16,570 bases of DNA from an uncultured Coriobacteriales bacterium (GCA_934654475.1 CAKUFZ010000032.1:1-16570); one strand, 5' to 3'. Positions 1 through 7,883 are shown, counted from the first letter of the stretch. Notes: a model not told the origin generated them from the letters alone. Numbers and translations: made by a program.

Positions 1-42
1 CCTCAGCCGGGCGCCACTAATCGGCCGAGCCCTTCGGGACAC
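1..42 (+). rRNA. 23S rRNA, 3' end (partial)
   Basis: The first ~35 bases resemble the conserved 3' terminus of bacterial 23S rRNA: an AGC, a C/G-rich block, then CACTAATCGGCCGAG, which lines up with the ACTAAT...CCG/GAG segment found just before the 23S end. The rest of the gene lies left of the window. The exact 3' end is uncertain because the bases that would pair with the 23S 5' end are not available. No 5S rRNA (about 115 nt) can be recognised between here and the tRNA at 167. The alternative is an unrelated sequence with a chance match. Confidence 0.55.
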
Positions 43-131
43 ACAAAGCGTCCCCTCCGCTCCCGACCGTTCTCAAGAAGAGGCTTCCTCGAGCGCTGTG
101 CGGCCCCCAGGGCGCCTTGTATCATTTCTTT

Positions 132-160
132 AACAACAAGTCCTTTGGGGCTTTTGTTAT
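132..160 (+). terminator. Terminator-like hairpin upstream of tRNA-Tyr
   Basis: AACAACAAGTCC (132-143) can pair with GGGGCTTTTGTT (147-158) around a TTT loop, with one mismatch and one G-T pair. The U-rich 3' arm resembles rRNA-operon terminators, but no separate T-run follows and the tRNA starts only 9 nt later. It could instead be a processing structure in a 23S-tRNA transcript. Confidence 0.35.
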
Positions 161-166
161 AAGGAT

Positions 167-251
167 GGGCGTTTGCCCGAGTGGTTAATGGGGACGGGCT
201 GTAAACCCGTTGGCTCTGCCTACCTAGGTTCGAATCCTAGAGCGCCCACCA
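167..251 (+). tRNA. tRNA-Tyr (anticodon GTA), CCA encoded
   Basis: The acceptor stem GGGCGTT (167-173) pairs with AGCGCCC (241-247), with one G-T pair. The D arm is CCC...GGGG. The anticodon stem ACGGG/CCCGT encloses CTGTAAA, giving anticodon GTA. A long variable arm follows, as expected for a class II bacterial tRNA-Tyr. The T arm is CTAGG-TTCGAAT-CCTAG, the discriminator is A248, and CCA is encoded at 249-251. No second copy of its 3' end was seen in the window, so there is no sign of a tRNA-targeted integration here. Confidence 0.95.
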
Positions 252-265
252 TCCTTGCATTTTGA

Positions 266-299
266 AACCCGCTTGGTCTTTTGACCAGGCGGGTTTTTT
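266..299 (+). terminator. Intrinsic terminator after tRNA-Tyr
   Basis: A 13-bp stem, AACCCGCTTGGTC with GACCAGGCGGGTT (one wobble pair), closes on a TTTT loop and runs into six T residues. It starts 14 nt after the tRNA CCA end and should end the tRNA (or rRNA-tRNA) transcript, separating it from the ParA-like gene. Confidence 0.85.
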
Positions 300-406
300 C
301 TTTGACGCTAATCCTTCCACGATTGTCCTTTTGTACATATGTTCTCTGGTAGTACTGCATCTTGCGGTATCCTGTATCGGTCAGGCATTTGGTTGAGGGG
401 GACACT

Positions 407-1165
407 GTGCGTGTAATCGCTATTGCAAGTCAGCGTGGCAACGTCGGCAAGACTTCGACTTCATGCGCCTTGGCGCTTGGGCTGCGCAATCAGGGTAAGC
501 GTGTGCTGAGCGTTGACCTCGATCCTCAGGCCGATCTTAGTCGCGCGTATGGGATTGACGCTGATGCGGAGGGCATCCCTTCGACCTATGACGTTCTGCG
601 CGGGTCCTCGTTGGTTTCGGCCATCGTTCCCACGTTGCTCGGCGACGTTGCACCGGCAAGCATCTCGTTGTCCTCTGCCGATATGGACTTCATGTCCTTG
701 GGTCGCGAACGCCTGCTGGCCCAGGCACTTGAGGATGTCGACGGCTCGTATGACTTTGCCATTATTGATACGCCTCCCAATTTGGGCGTTTTGGCATGGA
801 ACTCCCTGTATGCCTCGAGTGCGGCCCTTGTCTTGGCCTCGCCCGATGTCTTTAGGAAGCAGGATTTCCCCCAGCTGTCGCAGACGTTTGCGTTGCTGCG
901 CCGCTCGTTCAATCCCTCTTTCAAAGTTATGGGCGTTGCCATGACGAGGGTGTCTGCAAGCAGGGAAAATGAAGCGGACCATATCGCCAATATCGCTCAG
1001 GCTTCTCAGGATGCGGGCTTTCCGCTTCTGAAAACGACGGTACGTGAGGGAAGCGGTTCGAAGGTGATGAGCGAGATGATTTCGCGCGACGTCTCGGGTC
1101 CCCGCTTGCCCCGCGATTACGTCGATCTCACACAAGAGGTTCTTTCGTATTTCGAAGGCCGCTAG
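407..1165 (+). CDS. Orphan ParA/MinD-type ATPase with altered P-loop
   Basis: This 252-aa protein belongs to the ParA/Soj P-loop ATPase group, which uses ATP-driven dimerisation to position DNA or large complexes on the nucleoid. The GTG start at 407 is chosen because GAGGGGG (395-401) lies 5 nt upstream and translation then begins MRVIAIASQ, the normal ParA N-terminus. Visible motifs are the P-loop SQRGNVGKTS (8-17), Walker A' VDLDPQ (36-41) and Walker B FAIIDTPPN (about 117-125). In classical ParA the P-loop is KGGVGKT; here the signature lysine is Arg10 and a glycine is Asn12, while the P-loop lysine Lys15 is kept. No ParB, parS-like array or plasmid gene is adjacent, so it is not an obvious parAB pair. 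The next gene starts 142 nt downstream and is unrelated. Fold assignment is secure; cargo is unknown and normal ATP-dependent dimerisation is open to question. Confidence 0.85.
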   Translation: MRVIAIASQRGNVGKTSTSCALALGLRNQGKRVLSVDLDPQADLSRAYGIDADAEGIPSTYDVLRGSSLVSAIVPTLLGDVAPASISLSSADMDFMSLGRERLLAQALEDVDGSYDFAIIDTPPNLGVLAWNSLYASSAALVLASPDVFRKQDFPQLSQTFALLRRSFNPSFKVMGVAMTRVSASRENEADHIANIAQASQDAGFPLLKTTVREGSGSKVMSEMISRDVSGPRLPRDYVDLTQEVLSYFEGR

Positions 1166-1233
1166 TAGCTGGGCTTTTATTCGAAATGAACACTGGCGCC
1201 CAACGCCCTATTGCGCTTTTATAAGAAAACTGC

Positions 1234-1246
1234 CTGCATTATGCAG
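1234..1246 (+). promoter_or_regulatory. 13-bp palindrome upstream of the alarmone synthetase
   Basis: CTGCATTATGCAG is a perfect inverted repeat of 6 bp around a central T, about 60 nt before the chosen TTG start. A second 8-bp palindrome, GGTATACC, follows near 1257. The position suits an operator or a promoter-spanning site, but no convincing -35/-10 pair was found and no known regulator motif is recognised. Confidence 0.25.
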
Positions 1247-1306
1247 CATTCCGGGGGTATACCTACTGCCGGACCCTTGCATGATGAGTGGACTTGGAGA
1301 ATTGTA

Positions 1307-2035
1307 TTGAACGAAACGATAGTTGAAGCGACCCTTGTCGAGGAAGAGGCGGCTCAGTCGTTTGACATCCAGCTTGTCGAGCGACCCGAACGGCATGCTT
1401 TCAAGGTCTTGATGGCTGAGTATAAGGCGGCCATCAGGGAGATTACGACCAAATTCGAGAACCTCGATGAAGACGCTCAAATTCGTTTGGGGCACAGTCC
1501 CATCCATGCCATTACGTCGCGCCTGAAAACGCCTGAGAGTCTCTATGAGAAGCTTGGGCGCAAAGGCTTTCCGGCCACCTTGGAGGGTATTCGCAAGAAT
1601 ATTTTCGACGTGGCTGGCGTGCGCGTGGTATGCAACTACCTCGAGGACGTATACACGGTTGAAAACCAGCTGCTGAGTCAAAGGGATGTCAAGCTCCTGC
1701 AGCGCAAGGACTATATCGAGAATCCCAAAGAGTCAGGCTATCGCAGCCTTCATCTTGTCGTGAGCGTTCCCGTGTATCTCAACGGCGTCAGCCGCGAGGT
1801 GGTTGTGGAAGTGCAGCTCCGCACCATTGCCATGGACTTCTGGAGCTCGCTGGAGCATGCCCTACGCTACAAGAACCAATGGGTGCTCGATTCCCAAAGC
1901 CCGGCCTTGAATGACATTCGCGGTCGGTTGAGGGAATGCGCCGAGCGCATCTCAGCAATCGACCAGGACATGCAGCATGTCCAGGACGACATTGCCGCGC
2001 TCATGGACGAGCAGGGTATCAAGTGGGAGCACTGA
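1307..2035 (+). CDS. Small alarmone synthetase (RelA/SpoT synthetase domain, RelQ/YjbM-like)
   Basis: This is a cytosolic GTP/GDP pyrophosphokinase that transfers pyrophosphate from ATP to make (p)ppGpp. The TTG start at 1307 gives 242 aa and is supported by GGAGA at 1296-1300 with 6-nt spacing; an upstream in-frame ATG at 1241 has no comparable site. Synthetase motifs appear in order: SRLKTPESLYEKLGRKG (71-87), DVAGVRVV (101-108, with Asp101 at the magnesium-ligand position), KDYIENPKESGYRSLHL (134-150) and EVQLRT (168-173) followed by MDFWSSLEHALRYK. There is no HD hydrolase, TGS or ACT domain, so it is a single-domain synthetase slightly longer than typical RelQ, with an extra ~25-residue N-terminus. 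The C-terminal ~40 residues look helical and are where RelQ proteins form tetramers. Its last codons lie inside the first unit of a downstream tandem repeat. Confidence 0.9.
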   Translation: MNETIVEATLVEEEAAQSFDIQLVERPERHAFKVLMAEYKAAIREITTKFENLDEDAQIRLGHSPIHAITSRLKTPESLYEKLGRKGFPATLEGIRKNIFDVAGVRVVCNYLEDVYTVENQLLSQRDVKLLQRKDYIENPKESGYRSLHLVVSVPVYLNGVSREVVVEVQLRTIAMDFWSSLEHALRYKNQWVLDSQSPALNDIRGRLRECAERISAIDQDMQHVQDDIAALMDEQGIKWEH

Positions 2036-2406
2036 TAGCCCCTTGTTCATAAAGCTGCCCGTCTCTAGACATGGCGATAGCACGTCCGGCAGGATACTCG
2101 GGTGGGGACATTGATCGCTCCTAGTTCATAAGCCGCGCGTCTCTAGACGTGGCGTATCAGGCCCAGCAAGATTCCCAAGAGGGGGCACTGATGGCCCTTT
2201 GTTCATGGGCTTGCCTGTCTCTAAGTAAGGCGATGTCACACCCAGCAAGATCCTTGGGTGGGGGTACTGATCGCCCCACCCCCTCGTTAATGAGCCTGCC
2301 CGCCTCTAGGCATGGCGATAGCACGCCCAACAAGATCCTCGGGTCGGAGCGCTGATTGCTCCCTTGTTCATGGGCCTGCCCGCCAGGCTTGACGCTGACA
2401 TCGATG
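2011..2406 (+). repeat. Degenerate ~80-bp tandem repeat (about 4.8 copies)
   Basis: Five successive units start near 2011, 2089, 2166, 2245 and 2330, with lengths 78, 77, 79 and 85 bp and a partial last copy. Shared blocks are GCA[AG]GAT.C, G[TG]GGGG.CACTGAT[CA]GC, TTGTTCAT, GCCTGCCCG, TCTCTAG and ATGGCGAT. The first unit overlaps the last 25 bases of the alarmone synthetase gene, so its GCACTGAT is the gene's final His codon plus stop. Neighbouring units can pair GGCGAT with the next unit's ATCGCC, and CACCCA with TGGGTG inside (for example 2239-2259). Open frames through the repeat have no ribosome site and are not called. This accounts for most of the gene-free stretch 2036-2557; 2407-2557 shows nothing clear beyond the next gene's ribosome site. 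Confidence 0.75.
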
Positions 2407-2557
2407 GGGAGTATGTCGCAGGGACTCGCGGCTGATCTTCATCAATTTAGTGCTGCCCCATGTGCGGTTCTGCCTATGAATTCCAGCCTTCGTACGGTAT
2501 TCTCATCTTGAGAGACCTCAGGGGCGATGGCCGCTGCGCCGTCGCGGGAAGGCGGGG

Positions 2558-4789
2558 ATGACGATGTCGAACAAGCTTATCTCAAGGCGTACGGCTGTGG
2601 CCGCAGCGACGGCTTTGGGTGTGTCCGGCGCGGTGCTTTCGCCGGCGGTGGCGAAAGCAGACGGGTTGCTCGGCGCGCTCTCTACTCTGGGCGGCTTTCT
2701 GACGGGAGGCAGCCAGGCTGGTCAGGATAGTGCGACCCAGTCCGCGCAGGTAACCGCACGTCCTGCGCTTCTTGAGTCGATTGCCCCTGTTGAGGCGGCC
2801 TCCAATCCTCATGCTGTCGACCTTGCTCCTGCTGAGGACCTGAGCAACGTTGACAACCTCGATTGGTACTACCTCAACGACGCCCAGCTTGACATGCTGA
2901 GGCAGCATGGCTTTTTCTGCATGCTCGAGAGCGCGGGCGAGGAATTCTTTGAGGCATACGAGACGAACCGCTACTCAATGATGCCGAACTTCGTCACGAC
3001 CGACGCGATGTTGCACACCTACCATCTCTATTTCAGCCATCTGCTTAAGAACACAGAGCGCGCCTACCTGGCCTCTGAGCTGCAAAATTTGAGTGCCACG
3101 CTTGTGCAGGGTGCGTATGACCAGCTGCAGGTTTTGCGCGGCACCGAATGGGAGAGCGCGGCGGTGCACAACGTGGCGTTCTTCACTGTGGGCGCATGCC
3201 TGCAGGGCCTCGAGGTCAGTGTGCCCGCCGATGTGGCCGAGCTGGCAAATGCCGAGATTGCGCTCGTATATGAGGCCGCCGGCATCTCGGATTCGCCGAT
3301 TGCCTGCGCAATGGAGGACTATTCGCAGTACAAGCCGCGCGGCTATTACGAGGGCGATGCTGCGCTCGAGGGGTATTTCCGCGCGATGATGTGGTATGGG
3401 CGCATCAACTTTGCCCAGAAGAACGAGGACCTCGACCGCAGCGCCCTGCTCATCACGCTTTTGCTCAACGACGGCGCGCTCGATGCGTGGTCGAAGATCT
3501 ACACGGTGACCTCGTTCTTTGCTGGGGCGAGCGACGACAACGGATACTATGAGTATGCGCCGCTTGTGGAGCGCAGCTATGCTGGCATGCCTCGTGCGAC
3601 CGACCTGGCGGGCAACGACGCCGCTTGGAAGGAGTTCCATGCACTCACAGGGCAAACGGCTGCTCCGGCGATCAACTCCATTCCCGTGTGGGATGATCCC
3701 GACACCGACACGGTCGAGGAGGGCAAGGGCTTCAGGCTCATGGGCCAGAGGTTCAGCATCGACGAGGTCGTCTTCCAGAAGCTCATCTACAGCGAGGTGG
3801 AAGAGAGCGCCGCAGGTGAGCAGCGCTTGCTCCCCGATGTGCTCGACATCCCGGCGGCTTTTGGCTCCAGCGAGGCGGCCAGTCTGCTCGAGGCAACGGG
3901 CGCGTACGAGTTTGCGGGCTACACGGAGAACCTCGAGGCCCTCAAGCAAGGCATTGCCCAGGCAGACGACACGCTGTGGAAGGCGAGCCTGTATGCCCAG
4001 TGGCTGCGCATGCTGAAGCCCCTGTGCGACGAGAAGGGCGAGGGGTATCCCTGGTTCATGCGGTCCCAGCTGTGGTCGCGTCGCTGCCTGCAGACCTTCG
4101 CGGGAAGCTATGCCGAGCTCAAGCACGACACCATTCTCTACTCTAAGCAGGTCATGGCCGAGATGGGCGGCGGAGAGCTGCCCGTCCACGATGACCGCGG
4201 TTACGTTGAGCCCGAGCCCGAGGTGTTCGGCCGCCTGGGAGCCCTCACGCAGGCAACATCGCAGGGACTTGCTGCCTATGGCATGCTGGTGCAGGAAGAC
4301 GCCGACAACCTGGGGCTTTTGAGCGACCTGGCGTATCGCCTGCAAGAGATTGCACGCAAGGAGCTCAACGCCGAGACGCCCACTGACGACGAGTTCGACC
4401 TCATTCGCACGTTCGGTGGCCAAATCGAGCATTTCTGGCAGGAGGTGTACAAGAACGAGACGGACAACGAGTACTTTACGACTCGCGAGTTCCCTGCGGC
4501 GATAGTGGCCGATGTGGCGACCGACCCCAACGGGTCGTGCCTGGAGCTCGGTACCGGTTCGGTGTCCAAGCTGTATGTGCTTGTGCCGATGGACGGCGTG
4601 CTTCGTCTTATGACGGGTGCCGTGTACAGCTTCTACCAGTTTGCCCAGCCGCTCAACGAGCGCCTGACTGATACCGAATGGCGTCGCATGCTCGGTATCG
4701 AGCTGGAGGAGGACGGCAGCTACACCGAGCCTGCGATCGACCCTGTCTGGTGGACGCAGGACTTCAGCCTGAGCTGGAGGACGATGTAA
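2558..4789 (+). CDS. Tat-exported DUF3160 protein
   Basis: This 743-aa protein has no known reaction. The N-terminus carries a twin-arginine signal (SRRTAVAA, Arg10-Arg11), a hydrophobic stretch, and a likely signal-peptidase site after AKA (about residue 34), so it should be exported folded. A low-complexity segment (about 35-90) leads into a long alpha-rich region recognised as DUF3160 by the block from about 112 to 168, whose core is NFVTTDAMLHTYHLYF (144-159). It spans nearly the whole remainder, which is the usual length for the family. The ATG at 2558 has GGAAGG 5 nt upstream; ATG 2564 with GGCGGGG 6 nt upstream is an equally possible start and leaves the Tat motif intact. The CapA-like gene begins 15 nt after its stop, so the two are probably co-transcribed and act together at the cell surface. 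Family assignment is strong; function unknown. Confidence 0.88.
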   Translation: MTMSNKLISRRTAVAAATALGVSGAVLSPAVAKADGLLGALSTLGGFLTGGSQAGQDSATQSAQVTARPALLESIAPVEAASNPHAVDLAPAEDLSNVDNLDWYYLNDAQLDMLRQHGFFCMLESAGEEFFEAYETNRYSMMPNFVTTDAMLHTYHLYFSHLLKNTERAYLASELQNLSATLVQGAYDQLQVLRGTEWESAAVHNVAFFTVGACLQGLEVSVPADVAELANAEIALVYEAAGISDSPIACAMEDYSQYKPRGYYEGDAALEGYFRAMMWYGRINFAQKNEDLDRSALLITLLLNDGALDAWSKIYTVTSFFAGASDDNGYYEYAPLVERSYAGMPRATDLAGNDAAWKEFHALTGQTAAPAINSIPVWDDPDTDTVEEGKGFRLMGQRFSIDEVVFQKLIYSEVEESAAGEQRLLPDVLDIPAAFGSSEAASLLEATGAYEFAGYTENLEALKQGIAQADDTLWKASLYAQWLRMLKPLCDEKGEGYPWFMRSQLWSRRCLQTFAGSYAELKHDTILYSKQVMAEMGGGELPVHDDRGYVEPEPEVFGRLGALTQATSQGLAAYGMLVQEDADNLGLLSDLAYRLQEIARKELNAETPTDDEFDLIRTFGGQIEHFWQEVYKNETDNEYFTTREFPAAIVADVATDPNGSCLELGTGSVSKLYVLVPMDGVLRLMTGAVYSFYQFAQPLNERLTDTEWRRMLGIELEEDGSYTEPAIDPVWWTQDFSLSWRTM

Positions 4790-4804
4790 GAAAGGGTTGC
4801 GGGC

Positions 4805-6865
4805 GTGAGCAAATCCATGCCCCCCATAAGCAGGCATTGCCGCATGGTGCCGAGGTCTGCCGCCGTTGTGTTGGCTGCCTTGGCACTTGCGGCATGCCTG
4901 CTGTGCCTTATAGGGGTAGCCTGGGCCGATGACGAGCCCCTGGTGACTGTGAGTGCTTCGCAGTGGGCTGGCCGGTCCGCGCAGGAACAGGAGGCTGCCC
5001 AGGGGGCTGCCGACGGTGAATCTCTGGACGAGGGCGCAGGCGATATAGTTGACGGAACTGCGACCAGCGCGTCTCCTAAGGACGCGGAAAATCCCGGGGG
5101 CTCTGACAGGGGCATGGCCGATTCTGGAGGTCTATCCAAGGGAGAAGGCAATTCGGGGGTTTGCCTTAAGGGCGGAGGCCAATCCGGCGAGTCCTCCTTG
5201 GAGGCCGTCACCTCTGTCGATTCATCCGAGGGTAAGGGCGTACCTGGTGTTTCTGCCGGGAATGAGATGGCATCCGGGATTTCTTACAGAGACATGGCAA
5301 CCTCTGGGGCTGCTGACGGGAATGCACCTGCGTCTGGCGATTTTGTCTATGACGAAGAGGCGCTTGAATGTTTTGCCTGGCAGACATGCGAGTTACCGGC
5401 TGACCTCGACGGTGACGGAGTGCAGGAGTCGCTGGTTGCGGTGGGCGAGGTGCACGATGTACGGGTGTTGGTGGGCGGCGTGGACGTGTACACCAGTCCC
5501 GACGAATGGCGCGTCTTTGATGCCCATGTCTGCGACCTCGACGGGGACGGTGCAGATGAGCTGGTCTTTCTTGTGTGGAAGCAAGGAAGCTACGGTCCGT
5601 ATCGTCCGTTTTGGGAGAGTGGGGCCGACGACGCCTGGTCGCAGCATGTGTTTGTCTATGGCATGCGCGCCGGAAAGATCGCGCCGATATGGATGAGCTC
5701 GGCATTGGGGTCGTATTTTGACCGCGAATGGATGGAGCCCGACGGGACGCTCGTGCTTGAGGCGCCTGATGGCAGCCTGACATCCTGGCGCTGGGGCTCG
5801 TGGGGGTTCAAGCTTGCGGGCGAGACGCGCGCGGAGCGCATAAGCCTGCTCTTTGCCGGCGACGTCATCGCCCACCAGGGGATGTACGAGGCGGCATATG
5901 ACCGAGCTGCCCGCGTCTTTGATTTCTCAAGTGTGTTTGCCCAGGTCAGGGACTATATATCGTCGTTTGACATTGCAATGGTGTGCCAGGAGACGGTACT
6001 GGTCCGTGACGCGGCGAAGCGCAGCGGGTATCCCGAATTTGCAACGCCTGCCACCATCGCTGACGCGCTCGTGGATGCCGGCTTCGATGCAGTGGCAAGC
6101 GCGACGAACCATGTGAACGACAGGGGTTCGAGTGCTATTCGCGAGACGCTCGGTTATTGGGCTGAGGAGCACCCGCACGTGGATGTTGCGGGGTTGCACG
6201 ACGATGCGTCCGATGTCGCTGCCCCGGTGATTGTCGAGTCAGGTGATTTTCGTCTCGCCTATTTTGACCTGACCTACGGTCTGAACGGCCATGCCTTGCC
6301 AGAAGATGAAGAATACCTGGTAGATACCCTTGAAGACAAAGACACGATGCTGCAGGGGATTGCGGCTGTACAGGGAGAGGTGGACCTGACGGTTGTCATC
6401 TTGCATATGGGGGAAGAGTATTCGAGTGTGCCCACGCAGGAGCAGCGGCAGATGGTGGAGGAGGCCATAGACGCCGGGGCAGACGTGGTGGTGTGCTCTC
6501 ACGCTCATGTGGTTGCCCCATACGACATGCTGACAACCGAGGCCGGCGCAACGGGGCTCGTGTACTGGGGTCTGGGCAATTTTGTTGCGTCCCAAGGTGA
6601 CATTGCCTGTCAAGTTGGTGGGATTGCGACGATTGAGCTGGAGAAGGTGCCAGGCAGCGAGTCGATGGCCGAGACGCGCATCGTATCGTTTGGCCTGGAA
6701 CCTTGCGTGTGCCATGTGGGCAACGACGGCGCGGCGCAGGTATACCTGCTCGAGGACTACACTGACGAGCTTGCGGCGCAGCATGTCCTGTCAAGCGAGG
6801 GGCGTCCCTTGTGTGCCGATGATTTTCATCAGGCATTCGAGGCGGGCATAGGGGAGACGGGATAG
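4805..6865 (+). CDS. Secreted CapA-like (PGA_cap) protein with calcium-loop repeats
   Basis: This 686-aa protein starts at a GTG with AAAGGG (4791-4796) 8 nt upstream; ATGs at 4817 and 4844 are alternatives. Residues 1-41 form a signal sequence ending AWA|DD. Residues 45-180 are an acidic Gly/Ser/Ala linker with loosely repeated pieces such as RGMADSGG, NEMASGIS and RDMATSGA. Residues 199-260 hold two DLDGDG loops (200-205, 244-249), like calcium-binding FG-GAP/dockerin-type loops. Residues 346-600 are the PGA_cap domain, a calcineurin-like phosphoesterase fold first described in poly-gamma-glutamate capsule synthesis: FAGDV (350-354), ATNHVNDRG (433-441), LHMGEEY (533-539), CSHAHVV (564-570) and GLGNFV (589-594). 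The family's usual NLE triplet reads CQE (394-396). No capBC genes are nearby, so a capsule role cannot be claimed; a wall-associated hydrolase or binding role is equally possible. It follows the DUF3160 gene closely. Confidence 0.88.
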   Translation: MSKSMPPISRHCRMVPRSAAVVLAALALAACLLCLIGVAWADDEPLVTVSASQWAGRSAQEQEAAQGAADGESLDEGAGDIVDGTATSASPKDAENPGGSDRGMADSGGLSKGEGNSGVCLKGGGQSGESSLEAVTSVDSSEGKGVPGVSAGNEMASGISYRDMATSGAADGNAPASGDFVYDEEALECFAWQTCELPADLDGDGVQESLVAVGEVHDVRVLVGGVDVYTSPDEWRVFDAHVCDLDGDGADELVFLVWKQGSYGPYRPFWESGADDAWSQHVFVYGMRAGKIAPIWMSSALGSYFDREWMEPDGTLVLEAPDGSLTSWRWGSWGFKLAGETRAERISLLFAGDVIAHQGMYEAAYDRAARVFDFSSVFAQVRDYISSFDIAMVCQETVLVRDAAKRSGYPEFATPATIADALVDAGFDAVASATNHVNDRGSSAIRETLGYWAEEHPHVDVAGLHDDASDVAAPVIVESGDFRLAYFDLTYGLNGHALPEDEEYLVDTLEDKDTMLQGIAAVQGEVDLTVVILHMGEEYSSVPTQEQRQMVEEAIDAGADVVVCSHAHVVAPYDMLTTEAGATGLVYWGLGNFVASQGDIACQVGGIATIELEKVPGSESMAETRIVSFGLEPCVCHVGNDGAAQVYLLEDYTDELAAQHVLSSEGRPLCADDFHQAFEAGIGETG

Positions 6866-6909
6866 GTCGGCGCCTCCGTTTGCGGGTGCATCCCGCGCGT
6901 TCGCTGCGA

Positions 6910-6962
6910 TTGCCGAGGCGAACACAAAATGGTAACGTGCCCTCCCTATCATGTTGAACATG
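6910..6962 (+). promoter_or_regulatory. Candidate dapA promoter with downstream palindrome
   Basis: TTGCCG (6910-6915) and TAACGT (6933-6938) are spaced by 17 bp and fit a sigma-70-type promoter with a start near 6945. A perfect 13-bp inverted repeat, CATGTTGAACATG (6950-6962), lies just after the predicted start, where a repressor could block transcription. A small hairpin, GCGGG-TGCAT-CCCGC (6882-6896), sits upstream after the previous gene but lacks a T-run. Confidence 0.35.
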
Positions 6963-6995
6963 TTTGTCGACGGCTTTCCGAAGGGCTGATGCAAT

Positions 6996-7883
6996 ATGAA
7001 GAAGACGATTTTTACCGGTGCGGCCACGGCGATTGTGACGCCCTTCAAAAACGGGGCAGTCGATTACGACATGTACGGCAAGCTCATCGATTGGCAGATT
7101 GAGCAGGGCATCGACGCCATCGTGACTGTGGGCACCACCGGCGAGTGCCCGACCCTCACGCATGAGGAGCATCGCGAGGTCATTCGTTACTGCGTGGAGA
7201 AGGTCGCCCGTCGCGTTCCCGTTATCGCAGGTACGGGCTCTAACTGCACCGAGGAGGCAATCGGCCTCACGAAGTTTGCAGCCCAGGTGGGGGCAGACGC
7301 CGCCCTTCTCGTGACTCCGTATTACAACAAGGCCACGCAGGCCGGTCTCGTCGCATCGTTCACCGCTGTGGCCGATGCGGCTGATCTGCCCTGCGTGCTG
7401 TACAACGTGCCGGGCCGCACGGGCTGCAACATTCAGCCTGCCACGGTTGCCAAGCTTGCCGAGCACCCCATGATTTGCGCCGTGAAGGAAGCGAGCGGCA
7501 ACATCTCGCAGGTCGCGCAGATTGCCGCACTCGCCGGTGACAAGATCGACATCTACTCGGGTAACGACGACCAGGTCGTGCCGATCATGGCGCTGGGCGG
7601 CAAGGGCGTCATCTCCGTGCTGTCCAACGTGGCCCCCGCCGCGACGGTGGAGATGTGCCGCCGCATGCTTGAGGGCGACGTCGCTGGTGCACGCGAGATG
7701 CAGCTCAAGTACCTGCCGCTTATCGATGCGCTTTTCTGCGAGGTCAACCCCATCCCCGTCAAGGCTGCCATGGCGGCGATGGGCTACGGCGAGAACAGCC
7801 TTCGCCTGCCGCTCACCTGCATGGAGCCCGCCCACGAGGAGCGCCTCCTCGGATGCATGCGCGAGCTGGGGATTATTGCGTAG
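6996..7883 (+). CDS. dapA: 4-hydroxy-tetrahydrodipicolinate synthase
   Basis: DapA condenses pyruvate with aspartate semialdehyde in the diaminopimelate/lysine pathway, feeding peptidoglycan and protein synthesis in the cytosol. The 295-aa length is normal for this TIM-barrel family. Key residues are in place: Thr47-Thr48 in GTTGE (46-50), Tyr109/Tyr110 in TPYYNK, Tyr136 and Arg141 in LYNVPGRTG, and the Schiff-base lysine Lys164 in CAVKEASGN. These correspond to Thr44-Thr45, Tyr107, Tyr133, Arg138 and Lys161 of the E. coli enzyme. The ATG at 6996 is preceded by AAGGG (6981-6985) at a rather long 10-nt spacing. Some N-acetylneuraminate lyase relatives share the fold, but the GTTGE and YNVPGRTG blocks favour DapA. 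It stands alone, with its own promoter candidate and terminator; no other dap gene is visible. Confidence 0.95.
   Translation: MKKTIFTGAATAIVTPFKNGAVDYDMYGKLIDWQIEQGIDAIVTVGTTGECPTLTHEEHREVIRYCVEKVARRVPVIAGTGSNCTEEAIGLTKFAAQVGADAALLVTPYYNKATQAGLVASFTAVADAADLPCVLYNVPGRTGCNIQPATVAKLAEHPMICAVKEASGNISQVAQIAALAGDKIDIYSGNDDQVVPIMALGGKGVISVLSNVAPAATVEMCRRMLEGDVAGAREMQLKYLPLIDALFCEVNPIPVKAAMAAMGYGENSLRLPLTCMEPAHEERLLGCMRELGIIA

Noticed and set aside
220..405. Minus-strand reading frame of 61 codons across the tRNA-Tyr region
   Set aside because: Its C-terminus (GFEPR) is the antisense of the tRNA T arm, a common false gene.
2149..2355. 68-codon plus-strand frame inside the ~80-bp repeats
   Set aside because: Made entirely of degenerate non-coding repeat units, with no ribosome site and no family resemblance.
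167..2406. tRNA-Tyr as the integration site of a mobile element carrying the ParA-like gene
   Set aside because: No integrase, no second copy of the tRNA 3' end and no composition break were seen.
2975..4837. 620-codon minus-strand frame opposite the DUF3160 gene
   Set aside because: Shadow of a high-GC gene; composition is His/Arg/Leu-rich without domains, while the plus strand has a clear family match, Tat signal and ribosome site.
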